Shown here: positions 29,132 to 37,277 of the stretch, piece after piece
Numbering within the stretch: position 1 is the first letter of the stretch
How the letters are laid out: every line of letters starts with the position of its first letter
Notes under the pieces: model-generated
Seen by the model: only the letters and a program-made list of their open reading frames with translations
The model's database searches: none
What the model was told of the DNA's origin: nothing
NCBI RefSeq assembly: GCF_023151555.2
Contig: NZ_CP100425.1
Location: forward strand, 806,001 to 870,000
Source of the DNA: Photobacterium sp. CCB-ST2H9
GTDB lineage: Bacteria > Pseudomonadota > Gammaproteobacteria > Enterobacterales > Vibrionaceae
Length of the DNA stretch: 64,000 nucleotides
Reading direction: 5' to 3'
Program-made: the position numbers and the translations under genes

Positions 29132-30592
29132 TTATTGTTTGACCGGAATCTGTTTCAGGATGGCAACCATTTGCTCCCAGAACAGGCCGACGGTCTCAAT
29201 ATTTACTTTCTCGTCTGGTGAATGCGGGAACTTAATGGTCGGGCCGAAAGAAATCATATCCATCTCCGGATAAGGTTCTTTGAACAGTCCGCACTCCAGG
29301 CCTGCATGGATCACCATGATATTCGGAATATTTCCGTAGATATCTTTATAAGTTTCGCGGAACAGGTGCATCACTTCTGAACTTGGATCCGGTTTCCAGC
29401 CAGGGTAAGCACCGGAAAATTCACACTGCGCGCCTGCCAGTTGAGTCAGTGCCAGCAGCGTGTGCTCAACATAGCTGCGGCCGGAATCGATCAGGGAACG
29501 GATCAGGCACAGCAGGGTAATGCGATCTGAATCTGTGGTGATAACGCCCAGATTCAGTGAAGTTTCTACCACACCCTGAATATCGTCACTCATGCGAACC
29601 ACGCCGTTTGGGCAGGCATTGATCAGTGACATCAGGCGTTGCTGACTGCTGATCGCCAGAACGTCAGACGGCATTTCTGCCTGGTCAACCGACAGCTGGA
29701 TGTTGGTTTCCACCTTACCCAGCTCTTCATTCAGGATTTGCTGGAATGTTGCGAAACGGGCATGTAAAGCATCTGCTTGTTCTGCTGGCAGGGTGGCAAT
29801 CGCAAATGCTTCCCGCGGAATGGCGTTACGCAGTGTGCCGCCGGTCAGGCTGCTGACTCGCAGACCGAGTTCATCTGCTTGACCGAACAGGAAGCGAGCC
29901 AGCAGTTTGTTCGCATTGGCACGGCCGGTGTGGATATCACAGCCGGAGTGACCGCCTTTCAGACCCTTGATGACCAGTTTCACGGCAGTGTGACCGGCAG
30001 GAACGGCTTCACGGTCAATGGACAGCGACAGCTCGGCGTCGACACCGCCGGCACAACCCATATAAATTTCGCCTTCCTGCTCTGAGTCGGTATTCAGCAG
30101 AATGTCGCCTTCCAGCCAGCCTTCTTCCAGACCAAAGGCACCGGTCATTCCTGCTTCTTCATCAATCGTCAGCAGCACTTCCAGCGGACCGTGCTCGATA
30201 TCTTTCGAAGCCAGTACGGCCAGACAGGTTGCCATGCCGATCCCATTATCCGCCCCCAGGGTGGTCCCTTTCGCGGTGACCCACTCGCCATCAATGTAAG
30301 GCTGAATCGGATCGACGGTGAAATCATGATCAGTGTCTTCGTTTTTCTGCGGCACCATATCAATGTGCGCCTGAAGAACAACACCCTTACGGTCTTCCAT
30401 ACCCGGTGTCGCTGGTTTTTTGATGAAGACATTACCCGTGGCATCACGGCGAACTTCCAGACCTTCGCTTTCAGCAAAACGAATGATGTGCTGGGCCAGC
30501 GCTTCTTCATGCTTGGATGGATGAGGGATGGCGCAGATTTGATCAAAGAATTGCCACACGATTTGTGGCGAAAGTTGGCTGATTTCAGACAC
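29132..30592 (-). CDS. pepD: Aminoacyl-histidine dipeptidase (peptidase D)
   Basis: Cytoplasmic M20-family zinc dipeptidase (Xaa-His, carnosine type), 486 residues as in E. coli PepD. Metal-site motifs are VVLQAHIDMVPQ near residue 75, LGADNGIGMA near residue 115, LLTIDEEAGMTGAFGL with the catalytic glutamate near residue 145, and the C-terminal HAGLECGLF. The insertion (lid) domain lies between about 200 and 390. It starts at a GTG preceded by GGGAGAG. In related vibrios pepD is next to gpt; here a chemoreceptor, a small-peptide unit and a permease lie between them. Confidence 0.95.
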   Translation of the reverse strand: MSEISQLSPQIVWQFFDQICAIPHPSKHEEALAQHIIRFAESEGLEVRRDATGNVFIKKPATPGMEDRKGVVLQAHIDMVPQKNEDTDHDFTVDPIQPYIDGEWVTAKGTTLGADNGIGMATCLAVLASKDIEHGPLEVLLTIDEEAGMTGAFGLEEGWLEGDILLNTDSEQEGEIYMGCAGGVDAELSLSIDREAVPAGHTAVKLVIKGLKGGHSGCDIHTGRANANKLLARFLFGQADELGLRVSSLTGGTLRNAIPREAFAIATLPAEQADALHARFATFQQILNEELGKVETNIQLSVDQAEMPSDVLAISSQQRLMSLINACPNGVVRMSDDIQGVVETSLNLGVITTDSDRITLLCLIRSLIDSGRSYVEHTLLALTQLAGAQCEFSGAYPGWKPDPSSEVMHLFRETYKDIYGNIPNIMVIHAGLECGLFKEPYPEMDMISFGPTIKFPHSPDEKVNIETVGLFWEQMVAILKQIPVKQ

Positions 30593-30708
30593 GGAACTCT
30601 CCCTAATAAACTGTCATTCATACTGCCTGTTCTGGGCTATCCTTCGGTTTATTTCCAGATCAGGCAGCTGAATATATTACAACAGCTGAAGGGTGCTTGC
30701 CATTTTTC

Positions 30709-32352
30709 CTAAATTTTGAACTGAGAGATTTGCTCATTCAGATGGCGGCCACTGGAGAGTAACTGCTCACTCGCTGCGGCGATTTGTTCTCCCTGTGCAA
30801 CATGGTGATGACTGTGCTCACTCAGTTCTGCCAGACTCATGTTGATGGCTTCTGCGGCATCTGTCTGCTGCTGGCTGGCGTCAGCGATATGCTGATTTAA
30901 ATCCCGGATGGTGTTGATTTGCTGACTGATGGCTGCCAGCGCCTGAGCGACTTCCCCTGAATGTTCAACGGTACTGACTGATTGATCCCGGGTTTGAACC
31001 AGGGCACGGCTGACATCGGCAGAGCGGTTTTGCAGGCGGGTAATAATGGTTTCGATTTCATTGGTACTGCTTTGGGTCCGGGTCGCCAGGGTGCGGACTT
31101 CATCCGCGACGACCGCAAAGCCACGACCCTGCTCACCGGCCCGAGCTGCTTCAATCGCGGCGTTCAGGGCCAGCAGGTTGGTTTGCTCGGCAATATTGCG
31201 GATGACATCAAGGACGGCGCCAATGGTTTCAGAATCTTCTGCCAGCGCCTTGGCGCTTTCATTGGTTTCGTCGAGCAGCGCAAGTAGTGCACGCATTTCC
31301 TCACTGGAGCGCGAGACAACGTCCAGTCCCTGATCGCTGTGAGTCTGTGCTTCCGTTGCGGCTTCTGCGGCGTTCGTCGCTGAGCGGGCGACTTCCTGAT
31401 TGCTTGAATGCAACTCAGTCATTGCTGACGCGACTGAATCAACACGCTGATGCGCCTGACCTGCACTTTCTGCTGTGGTATTGGCGACGACATTGAGCTG
31501 ACTGGCTGCCGCGCTGATGTGTTCACTGACGGGGGAGACGGCTCTCAGCATTTCGCTGATCTTGTCTGCAAACTGGTTGTAAGCCGTGGCAATTTTACTT
31601 AATTCATCATTGCCCTGAACGGGCAGGCGGCGGGTCAGATCGCCTTCTCCCCGAGAGATGTCCTGCATGGCTTTCAGCGTTGATTCACAGGGGGCGGTGA
31701 TGGTCCGGCCGATGGCTCTGGCCAGAATGAGCATGAGGATCAAGGAGCCGCCAATAATCAGACCAAGGCGTTTCAGCTCGGCATAGAATTGAGCTGCCAC
31801 GTCATCGACATAGATTCCCGAACCGATGATCCACCCCCAGGGGCTGAAGCCTTTCACGAAAGAAATTTTGTCGACAGGTTGGGCATGTCCGGGTTTTTCC
31901 CATTGATAGTCGACAAAGCCTTCCCCCTGACGCTGAACAATTTCAGCCATGTTGACGAAAAGCTTGTTCCCGATGGGATCCTGAAACTGAGACAGATCTT
32001 TACCATCGAGTTCTGGCTTGAAGGGGTGCATGATCATGCGGGGATGGCTGTCGTTAATCCAGAAGTAGTCATTTTTCTCATATCTCAGGCTGGCAATTGC
32101 TTGCCTTGCAAGCTGCTGAGCTGTTTCGCGGTTCAGATTTCCGGTTTTTTCCTGCTGATAGTAGAAGTTCAGCAGGCTGTGGGCACTTTCAACCAGATTC
32201 CGCGTCTTATCTCGCTTTTGATCCAAGAGTGAATCCTGGTAACCAGATACAAATGTCATCAGCGGGAAGAGTGTGAGGAGCGTGATGATAAAGCCAAGCA
32301 GGTAGAGTCGGCTGCTGATCGATAAAGAACGTAGGTGGTGAAGTATTGTCAT
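30709..32352 (-). CDS. Methyl-accepting chemotaxis protein with a single Cache domain
   Basis: A transmembrane chemoreceptor of 547 residues. A first membrane span ([20 protein letters not shown]) leads into a periplasmic single-Cache (sCache_2-type) sensor at about residues 35-185, with [17 protein letters not shown] and [16 protein letters not shown] second span is followed by a HAMP-like linker ([16 protein letters not shown]). The signalling tip [20 protein letters not shown] near residue 400 binds CheA and CheW. The ligand is unknown; sCache sensors often bind small carboxylates. I choose ATG 32352 ([10 protein letters not shown]) for its AAGGAAGG site. A sigma-28-like promoter lies upstream. 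Confidence 0.93.
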   Translation of the reverse strand: MTILHHLRSLSISSRLYLLGFIITLLTLFPLMTFVSGYQDSLLDQKRDKTRNLVESAHSLLNFYYQQEKTGNLNRETAQQLARQAIASLRYEKNDYFWINDSHPRMIMHPFKPELDGKDLSQFQDPIGNKLFVNMAEIVQRQGEGFVDYQWEKPGHAQPVDKISFVKGFSPWGWIIGSGIYVDDVAAQFYAELKRLGLIIGGSLILMLILARAIGRTITAPCESTLKAMQDISRGEGDLTRRLPVQGNDELSKIATAYNQFADKISEMLRAVSPVSEHISAAASQLNVVANTTAESAGQAHQRVDSVASAMTELHSSNQEVARSATNAAEAATEAQTHSDQGLDVVSRSSEEMRALLALLDETNESAKALAEDSETIGAVLDVIRNIAEQTNLLALNAAIEAARAGEQGRGFAVVADEVRTLATRTQSSTNEIETIITRLQNRSADVSRALVQTRDQSVSTVEHSGEVAQALAAISQQINTIRDLNQHIADASQQQTDAAEAINMSLAELSEHSHHHVAQGEQIAAASEQLLSSGRHLNEQISQFKI

Positions 32353-32409
32353 AGCGCTGCCTTCCTTGTTTGCACTCATGGCAAATGAGCATGAGTCATG
32401 TTGTATTCT

Positions 32410-32436
32410 TATTTGGCGACTATATATGCAACTTTA
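32410..32436 (-). promoter_or_regulatory. Predicted sigma-28 (FliA) promoter for the chemoreceptor gene
   Basis: On the minus strand TAAAGTTG (32429-32436), an exact 11-bp spacer and GCCAAATA (32410-32417). The -35 matches the consensus TAAAGTTT at 7 of 8 positions, the -10 at 5 of 8. It lies 58 bp upstream of the chosen start. Confidence 0.55.
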
Positions 32437-32531
32437 GTCTCATTTCTTAATTTTTATGCGTTTGCTAACACTTGTGTTGTAAGAAAAATACTTTCACAAG
32501 GGTGAGTTTTGTGGTGTTGATCCAGGAAAAG

Positions 32532-32547
32532 TGTGATCTAGTTAAAA
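32532..32547 (+). promoter_or_regulatory. CRP-like binding site
   Basis: TGTGATCTAGTTAAAA matches the 16-bp CRP core TGTGATCTAGATCACA at 13 of 16 positions, with a perfect left half. Its centre is about 49 bp before the predicted transcription start and just upstream of the -35, a position compatible with repression or unusual activation. Confidence 0.5.
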
Positions 32548-32553
32548 TTAATA

Positions 32554-32582
32554 TTGTAATTAAATTACCTTTTGGTTATCCT
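32554..32582 (+). promoter_or_regulatory. Predicted sigma-70 promoter of the small-peptide/sRNA unit
   Basis: -35 TTGTAA (32554-32559), a 17-bp spacer and -10 TATCCT (32577-32582). Transcription would begin near 32589. Confidence 0.6.
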
Positions 32583-32713
32583 GTGACCAAGTTGCAAGAA
32601 CGATAGTCAGCACAGGGAAAAGGTATGTGCGCGGACTCCAGGGAACCGAGATCAATCAGCTCTGCTTTGTTTGCAACCTCAAAGCAGCATAAGTAATTGA
32701 GGAAGTCGTTGTC

Positions 32714-32803
32714 ATGAAAGTATATGAATCCACAGCTAAATTTTGGAACAAGAAAGGCATTTTCGGTGGTTCTTTCAACTATCCAAGTGCGTTTGGTTAC
32801 TAA
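32714..32803 (+). CDS. 29-residue small protein (VcdP-like candidate)
   Basis: A 29-codon ORF starting ATG with GAGGAAG eight bases upstream and ending TAA. The peptide begins MKVYESTAKFWNKKG and ends NYPSAFGY. It is rich in aromatic and glycine residues, has a basic centre, and has no membrane span or signal. The strong ribosome-binding site, the non-random composition and its place inside a short promoter-terminator unit argue that it is translated. By length and context it may correspond to VcdP, the citrate-synthase-binding peptide of Vibrio cholerae. If not, it is an unassigned small protein. No longer ORF overlaps it with coding character. Confidence 0.7.
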   Translation: MKVYESTAKFWNKKGIFGGSFNYPSAFGY

Positions 32804-32963
32804 GTAAATTCAAGCCAGCTTTGTTTCTGTCTGGCTATCTGCCTGATTGACTCGCAGCGCTGAGGCGGTGCGAGGTTGATATTCACCCCCTAACTTTCAA
32901 GACTGTATACAGCGGTTTGGTAGCAATTTTGATTGTTGCTCTCGCCAGTGAGATTAGTTTTGG

Positions 32964-32992
32964 CGCCACCCAGGATCGGGTGGCGTTTTTTT
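32964..32992 (+). terminator. Intrinsic terminator of the small-peptide/sRNA unit
   Basis: CGCCACCC, a 6-base loop, GGGTGGCG and seven T. It has the 8-bp stem and uninterrupted T run typical of Hfq-dependent sRNA 3' ends. Confidence 0.9.
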
Positions 32993-33295
32993 ATTTCTGT
33001 TTTTTTATTCATGAAGTTTCATTCATTCTTTCTCATTGAGAGATTGGATAAAAAAGCATGTATACGATTACATCCTGATAAGCCAGCCAAAGCAGGCACT
33101 CTTTTTTCTGATTTAAGCGTTTGCCTTGAAAGCAAAAAATAAATTCGGTTAAAAGACATACATCCTTGCATCTGTTTAAGGTGATGATTTTTAATTGTTT
33201 TTAATCTTCAGTAATTTTTGCCGAAGAAAATTTACGCATTATTTGCCGTCAGGCGTGTATTCTTGATGAGTCTGGTAATTTATTAGTGATAAGCC

Positions 33296-33301
33296 TATAA
33301 T
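33296..33301 (+). promoter_or_regulatory. -10 element of the purine permease promoter
   Basis: A perfect TATAAT. The hexamer 17 bp upstream (TGGTAA) is a weak -35. Transcription would begin near 33308, just ahead of the PurR box. Confidence 0.5.
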
Positions 33302-33322
33302 CGCCCCCCAAAAATGGCTGTG

Positions 33323-33338
33323 ACGCAAACGTTTCCCT
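33323..33338 (+). promoter_or_regulatory. PurR operator upstream of the purine permease
   Basis: ACGCAAACGTTTCCCT matches the PurR consensus ACGCAAACGTTTGCGT at 13 to 14 of 16 positions with the central CAAACGTTT intact. It lies just downstream of the predicted transcription start, fitting repression when hypoxanthine or guanine is abundant. Confidence 0.75.
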
Positions 33339-33402
33339 TTTTGAGGTATAAAATTTCAGCGTTCAGTCTGAACAGATACTTTTCTCCAAGGACCAGAGAA
33401 CA

Positions 33403-34692
33403 ATGCTTGAGAAACTGTTTAAGTTAGAAGAAAACGGTACGAATGTTCGTACTGAAGTGCTGGCAGGGGTAACGACCTTTTTGACCATGGCCTACATCAT
33501 CTTTGTCAACCCATCAATGCTGGCCGCGACGGGGATGGATAAAGGCGCGGTTTTTGTTGCAACCTGTCTGGCTGCGATGATCGGCTGTTTCATGATGGGG
33601 CTTGTCGCCAACTACCCGGTTGCTCAGGCACCTGGCATGGGTCTGAATGCCTTCTTTACCTATTCAGTTGTCCTTGGTATGGGCCACACCTGGCAGGTTG
33701 CCCTGGCTGCTGTGTTTTTCTCCGGTTTATGTTTCATCTTGCTCAGCTTGCTGAAAGTTCGGGAGTGGCTGATCCATGCGATACCACTGTCTCTGAGAAC
33801 AGGCATCACTGCTGGTATCGGTTTATTCCTGGCCTTTATTGCGCTGCAAAGCGCTGGCATTGTGGTTGATAACCCGGCGACCCTGGTGCACGTTGGTGAT
33901 TTGACCAGCTTCCCGGCGGCAATGGCTGCGCTGGGATTCATGCTGACCATCGGTCTGGTTCACCGGGGAATGAAAGCGGCTGTGCTGGTGGCGATCCTGA
34001 TCGTGACCGGTTTGGGCATTGCGTTTGGTGATGTTCAGTACAACGGCATTGTGTCTGCGCCACCGAGTATTGCGCCAACATTTATGCAACTGGATATCAG
34101 TGGTGCCATGGATGTCGGGCTGATCTCAATCGTGTTTGCTTTCCTGTTTGTTGACCTGTTTGATACGGCTGGGACTCTGGTCGGAGCCACCACGAAAGCA
34201 GGAATGGTTGATAAAGATGGCAAAATGCCGCGTCTGGGCCGTGCTTTGCTGGCCGACAGTACGGCGACATCTGTGGGTGCTCTGCTGGGCACATCCAATA
34301 CGACCTCTTATGTTGAGAGTGTGGCCGGTGTCGCTGCGGGTGGCCGGACAGGTCTGACGGCGGTTACAGTGGGTATCATGTTCCTGCTGGCACTGTTTTT
34401 TGCCCCTTTGGCTGGGATGGTTCCGGCTTATGCGACCGCTGGCGCGTTGTTTTATGTGGCCATTTTAATGGTCTCCGGCCTGGCGGGAATCGACTGGCGT
34501 GACTTAACAGAAGCTGCACCTGTAGTTGTGGTCTGCCTGCTCATGCCGTTAACATACTCCATTGCGGAAGGTATTGCGCTGGGCTTTATTACTTATGCAG
34601 CGGTGAAACTGCTGAGTGGTAAAGGCCGTGATGTGAATGTCAGTGTTTGGGTCATTGCCGCACTGTTCACAGCTAAAATCGTCTTTTTATAA
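33403..34692 (+). CDS. NCS2 family purine permease (hypoxanthine/guanine, AzgA type)
   Basis: A 429-residue inner-membrane symporter of the nucleobase-cation symporter-2 AzgA-like group, which imports hypoxanthine and guanine or adenine. The family opening is FKLEENGTNVRTEVLAGVTT, FLTMAYIIFVNPSMLAATGMD. Conserved motifs include NYPVAQAPGMGLNAFFTY, DLFDTAGTLVGATTKAGM, and ALLGTSNTTSYVESVAGVAA. About twelve to fourteen hydrophobic segments are present. The PurR box and the neighbouring gpt argue for a purine rather than uracil substrate. Relatives in E. coli are GhxP, GhxQ, AdeP and AdeQ; I cannot choose among them. Confidence 0.92.
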   Translation: MLEKLFKLEENGTNVRTEVLAGVTTFLTMAYIIFVNPSMLAATGMDKGAVFVATCLAAMIGCFMMGLVANYPVAQAPGMGLNAFFTYSVVLGMGHTWQVALAAVFFSGLCFILLSLLKVREWLIHAIPLSLRTGITAGIGLFLAFIALQSAGIVVDNPATLVHVGDLTSFPAAMAALGFMLTIGLVHRGMKAAVLVAILIVTGLGIAFGDVQYNGIVSAPPSIAPTFMQLDISGAMDVGLISIVFAFLFVDLFDTAGTLVGATTKAGMVDKDGKMPRLGRALLADSTATSVGALLGTSNTTSYVESVAGVAAGGRTGLTAVTVGIMFLLALFFAPLAGMVPAYATAGALFYVAILMVSGLAGIDWRDLTEAAPVVVVCLLMPLTYSIAEGIALGFITYAAVKLLSGKGRDVNVSVWVIAALFTAKIVFL

Positions 34693-34744
34693 TTTGTTTT
34701 ATTGACCAGCGGTATTGATTCGCTGATTTAGAGGTTCATCGGAT

Positions 34745-35206
34745 ATGACTAAAAAGTTCGTCATCACCTGGGATAACATGCAAAGCTACACGCGCCAACT
34801 GGCGGAAAAACTGCTGCCGGCGGATCAGTGGCAGGGGATTATCGCAGTGAGCCGTGGTGGCCTGGTGCCGGCTGCAATTCTTGCTCGCGAACTGGGTATT
34901 CGTTATGTCGATACTGTTTGTATTTCCAGCTACGACCATGACCACCAGCGTGACATGAAAGTATTGAAGAAAGCCGACGGTGATGGTGAAGGATTCATTA
35001 TTGTGGACGATCTGGTTGATACAGGCGGCACCGCGGAAATGATTCGTGCTATGTATCCGAAAGCAAAATTTGTGACGGTCTGCGCCAAGCCAGCCGGTAA
35101 ACATCTGGTTGATGATTATGTGGTTGATATTGAGCAGGATACCTGGATTGAACAACCATGGGATATGGCTGTCACTTTTGTTGAGCCGATTTCCAAGCGC
35201 TCATGA
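34745..35206 (+). CDS. gpt: Xanthine-guanine phosphoribosyltransferase
   Basis: Salvages guanine and xanthine (and weakly hypoxanthine) to their nucleotides with PRPP. The 153-residue length is close to E. coli Gpt (152). The start region includes [20 protein letters not shown]. The PRPP loop is [17 protein letters not shown] near residue 85, and [16 protein letters not shown] is near residue 40. It lies 52 bp after the purine permease with no terminator in between, so import and salvage are probably cotranscribed. A terminator follows. Confidence 0.96.
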   Translation: MTKKFVITWDNMQSYTRQLAEKLLPADQWQGIIAVSRGGLVPAAILARELGIRYVDTVCISSYDHDHQRDMKVLKKADGDGEGFIIVDDLVDTGGTAEMIRAMYPKAKFVTVCAKPAGKHLVDDYVVDIEQDTWIEQPWDMAVTFVEPISKRS

Positions 35207-35231
35207 TCCAGCCCGGTAGAAAATATATTTG

Positions 35232-35257
35232 AAAAGGAGCCTTCAGGCTCCTTTTTT
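35232..35257 (+). terminator. Intrinsic terminator after gpt
   Basis: AAAAGGAGCC, a 4-base loop, GGCTCCTTTTTT. Confidence 0.9.
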
Positions 35258-35354
35258 GTGTGCCGTGTTTGGGGTAATTATCCCGAAAACATATACAATG
35301 AAGCCAGATTGAAAGTAAAACGGGTTTTGAACCTTCCACACGCAGGAGTCAATA

Positions 35355-36611
35355 GTGTCTGAGCCTTCCAAGGTGAACCTGTCTGAAAAACTGTTCGCAC
35401 CGCGTCAAACGACCAAAGAAACCTCCAGTCTGGTCAGGCTGGCCCATGCCTCATCTACAGAAGTTCACAATGCGCTTGACGGCGATACCGTTGCTGGCTG
35501 GTATCGGGTCTTACGTCGTCCGCTCTGGATTTGGCAGGGAGTCGATCCCATTGAAATGGAAGGGATCTTTGCCAGAATTGCCACCGCGAAAGCAAAGCGG
35601 ACCAATGATGAACTGCTGGATACCGTGATTGGATATAAGCCCGGGAACTGGGTTTATGAATGGTCACAACTGGGGAGTCAGTACCAGCGTCTCAGCCGTG
35701 AACATCTGGACAAAGGCAATAAGGAAAAAGCGGCCGAGATGATGCTGAAAGCCAGTACTCATTACAGCATCGCAGCTTATCCGCATCTGAAAGGGGATGA
35801 GCTGGCTGCCCAGGCTGAGCTGCAGGCGACCGTCACTTATAAAGATGCCATGGAACTGATGCCGCATCAGGTCAAAACGATTGATGTGTCTTATCAGGGA
35901 AAAACATTCCAGGCCTTTATCCACTTGCCGCGTACCGATCAGCTGTTACCGACCGTGATTGTCAGCGGCGGTCTGGATACACTCCAGACGGAACTCTGGC
36001 CGCTGTATCAGCAATATCTGGGACCAGCGGGTTATGCCATGATCACACTGGACATGCCGTCGGTTGGCCACAGTGCAGCATGGACACTCACCGAAGACAC
36101 CAGTCAGCTGCATCAGGCATTGCTGCAACAGGTCAGGGACGTCCCCTGGGTTGATCACCACCGGGTCGCAATGCTTGGTATCCGGTTTGGCGGGAATGCT
36201 GCAATCCGGCTGGGGTTCGTTGAGCCGACCCGGCTGAAAACCTGTATCAGTCTTGGCGGAATTATTCATAGTTTTCTGTCCCAGCCCAAGCTGCTGAACA
36301 GTATGCCGCGCATGTATCTGGATATGTTTGCTTCGCGCATGGGTAAAAACGGCGTGTCTAAAGCAAGTCTGGTTTCCCATATGACGGCCTGGTCGCTGAA
36401 GCAGCAGGGGCTGCTCGGGCGCAGGAAAGTTGATATTCCGATGCTGGGTGTCAACCTGAAAGACGATCCGGTCAGCACCGACATGGATAATCAGCTGATT
36501 GCAATGTCCAGCCGGGGCGGGAAAGCGGTCAGCCTGCCGGCCGCGCCGCTTCACGACGGTTATCACAGAGCCATGACCCAGGTTGTCGAGTGGCTGAAGG
36601 ATAAGCTGTGA
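35355..36611 (+). CDS. frsA: Esterase FrsA (fermentation-respiration switch protein)
   Basis: An alpha/beta-hydrolase family protein of 418 residues. In E. coli it binds unphosphorylated EIIA-Glc (Crr, also encoded in this window) and favours fermentation. Family stretches include LAHASSTEVHNALDG, WYRVLRRPLWIWQGVDPIE, KPGNWVYEWSQLGSQYQRLS, and the hydrolase core TVIVSGGLDTLQTELWPLY with RVAMLGIRFGGNAAIRLGF. A claimed pyruvate decarboxylase activity for the Vibrio vulnificus protein has been disputed. It starts at GTG with GGAG upstream. Confidence 0.93.
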   Translation: MSEPSKVNLSEKLFAPRQTTKETSSLVRLAHASSTEVHNALDGDTVAGWYRVLRRPLWIWQGVDPIEMEGIFARIATAKAKRTNDELLDTVIGYKPGNWVYEWSQLGSQYQRLSREHLDKGNKEKAAEMMLKASTHYSIAAYPHLKGDELAAQAELQATVTYKDAMELMPHQVKTIDVSYQGKTFQAFIHLPRTDQLLPTVIVSGGLDTLQTELWPLYQQYLGPAGYAMITLDMPSVGHSAAWTLTEDTSQLHQALLQQVRDVPWVDHHRVAMLGIRFGGNAAIRLGFVEPTRLKTCISLGGIIHSFLSQPKLLNSMPRMYLDMFASRMGKNGVSKASLVSHMTAWSLKQQGLLGRRKVDIPMLGVNLKDDPVSTDMDNQLIAMSSRGGKAVSLPAAPLHDGYHRAMTQVVEWLKDKL

Positions 36612-36700
36612 CGGCTCGATGATCTGGTCTGAGGATGTAAATAAAATGTTGCCATTTCTCTGTCGCTGTGTGTTAAATGATAGCGATAGGGGAAACAAGT

Positions 36701-36716
36701 AGGGTCAACAGACCCT
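36701..36716 (+). terminator. Weak terminator-like hairpin between frsA and crl
   Basis: AGGGTC, four bases, GACCCT, then a few bases and TTTTT. It may be a weak frsA terminator; a crl promoter would then have to lie downstream or overlap it. Confidence 0.35.
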
Positions 36717-36754
36717 TAGCGCTTTTTGTTGAATACCAGACTAAGGATGGACCT

Positions 36755-37159
36755 ATGCCAACACAAGTCACTTTTCCTTCCCATGGCCGTCTGATGACCA
36801 AGCTGACCGCACTTGGTCCTTACCTGCGTCAGCAACAGTCATCTGAAGGACACTTTTTCTTCGATTGCTTAGCCAGCTGCATTAATGCCAAAAAAGCACC
36901 GGAAGAGCGTGAGTTCTGGGGATGGTGGCTGGAACTGACCCAAAGTGAGGGCGGGTTCCAGTACCATTACTACTTCGGCCGCTATGATATTCATGGTGAT
37001 TGGCTGGAAGATAAGGTGCCGGCAAAACATCTGGAGCCGGTACAACAGACACTGGAAGATTTTTACCACAAGCTCAGTACGTTACTGGAACAGGAATACG
37101 ACCTCCCGATTCATCCGGCCCCGGATCTGTCAGCACCGACTTTATCCGTTTCGGCCTGA
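36755..37159 (+). CDS. crl: Sigma factor-binding protein Crl
   Basis: A 134-residue Crl protein, which binds the stationary-phase sigma factor RpoS and assists its holoenzyme formation. Family features are SHGRLMTKLTALGPYLRQ, FFFDCLASCINAKKAPEERE, FWGWWLELTQSEGGFQYHYY and DWLEDKVPAKH. The start is ATG 36755 (MPTQVTFPSHG) with AAGGA upstream; the frame extends 26 codons further without family similarity. Monocistronic, with its own terminator, next to proBA as in many gammaproteobacteria. Confidence 0.94.
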   Translation: MPTQVTFPSHGRLMTKLTALGPYLRQQQSSEGHFFFDCLASCINAKKAPEEREFWGWWLELTQSEGGFQYHYYFGRYDIHGDWLEDKVPAKHLEPVQQTLEDFYHKLSTLLEQEYDLPIHPAPDLSAPTLSVSA

Positions 37160-37186
37160 TTTCCGCATGAAATCCTGAAAAAATAG

Positions 37187-37213
37187 AAAATGCGTCGACT
37201 CAGACGCATTTTT
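37187..37213 (+). terminator. Intrinsic terminator after crl
   Basis: AAAATGCGTC, a 6-base loop, GACGCATTTTT. Confidence 0.85.
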
Positions 37214-37277
37214 CTTGTGCTTTACGGTCGGGGTTGATAAAACAAATGCCATTCTTCCGCATCCTTTAGTTTTCTTC

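Larger units (their letters stand above)
32353..32713. other. Region between the chemoreceptor gene and the 29-residue peptide ORF
   Basis: 361 bp containing divergent regulatory elements: the sigma-28-type promoter for the chemoreceptor, a CRP-like site, a sigma-70 promoter, and the leader of the small-peptide transcript. The leader includes a possible 23-codon upstream ORF at 32625-32696. Confidence 0.6.
32589..32992 (+). ncRNA. Candidate dual-function regulatory RNA (VcdRP-like)
   Basis: A short transcript of about 400 nt is predicted from the promoter at 32554-32582 to the terminator at 32964-32992. It contains a 29-codon ORF (32714-32803) and then about 190 nt of non-coding RNA. The non-coding part has a hairpin (CTCGCA/TGCGAG, 32851-32874), a C-rich unpaired patch (ACCCCCT, 32885-32891) suited to pair with ribosome-binding sites, and the terminator. 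In Vibrio cholerae the CRP-controlled VcdRP RNA has the same plan: a base-pairing RNA acting on sugar-PTS mRNAs plus a 29-residue protein, VcdP, that binds citrate synthase. The plan and peptide length agree, but I cannot compare sequences here, so homology is an inference. Confidence 0.6.
32804..33402. other. Region between the small-peptide ORF and the purine permease gene
   Basis: 599 bp. The left 190 bp is the structured 3' part of the small transcript and its terminator. From 33000 to 33240 the sequence is AT-rich with no convincing gene. The right end carries the permease promoter and PurR box. Confidence 0.6.

Noticed and set aside
32933..33142. 69-codon plus-strand frame
   Set aside because: It runs through the terminator hairpin of the small-RNA unit and has no ribosome-binding site.
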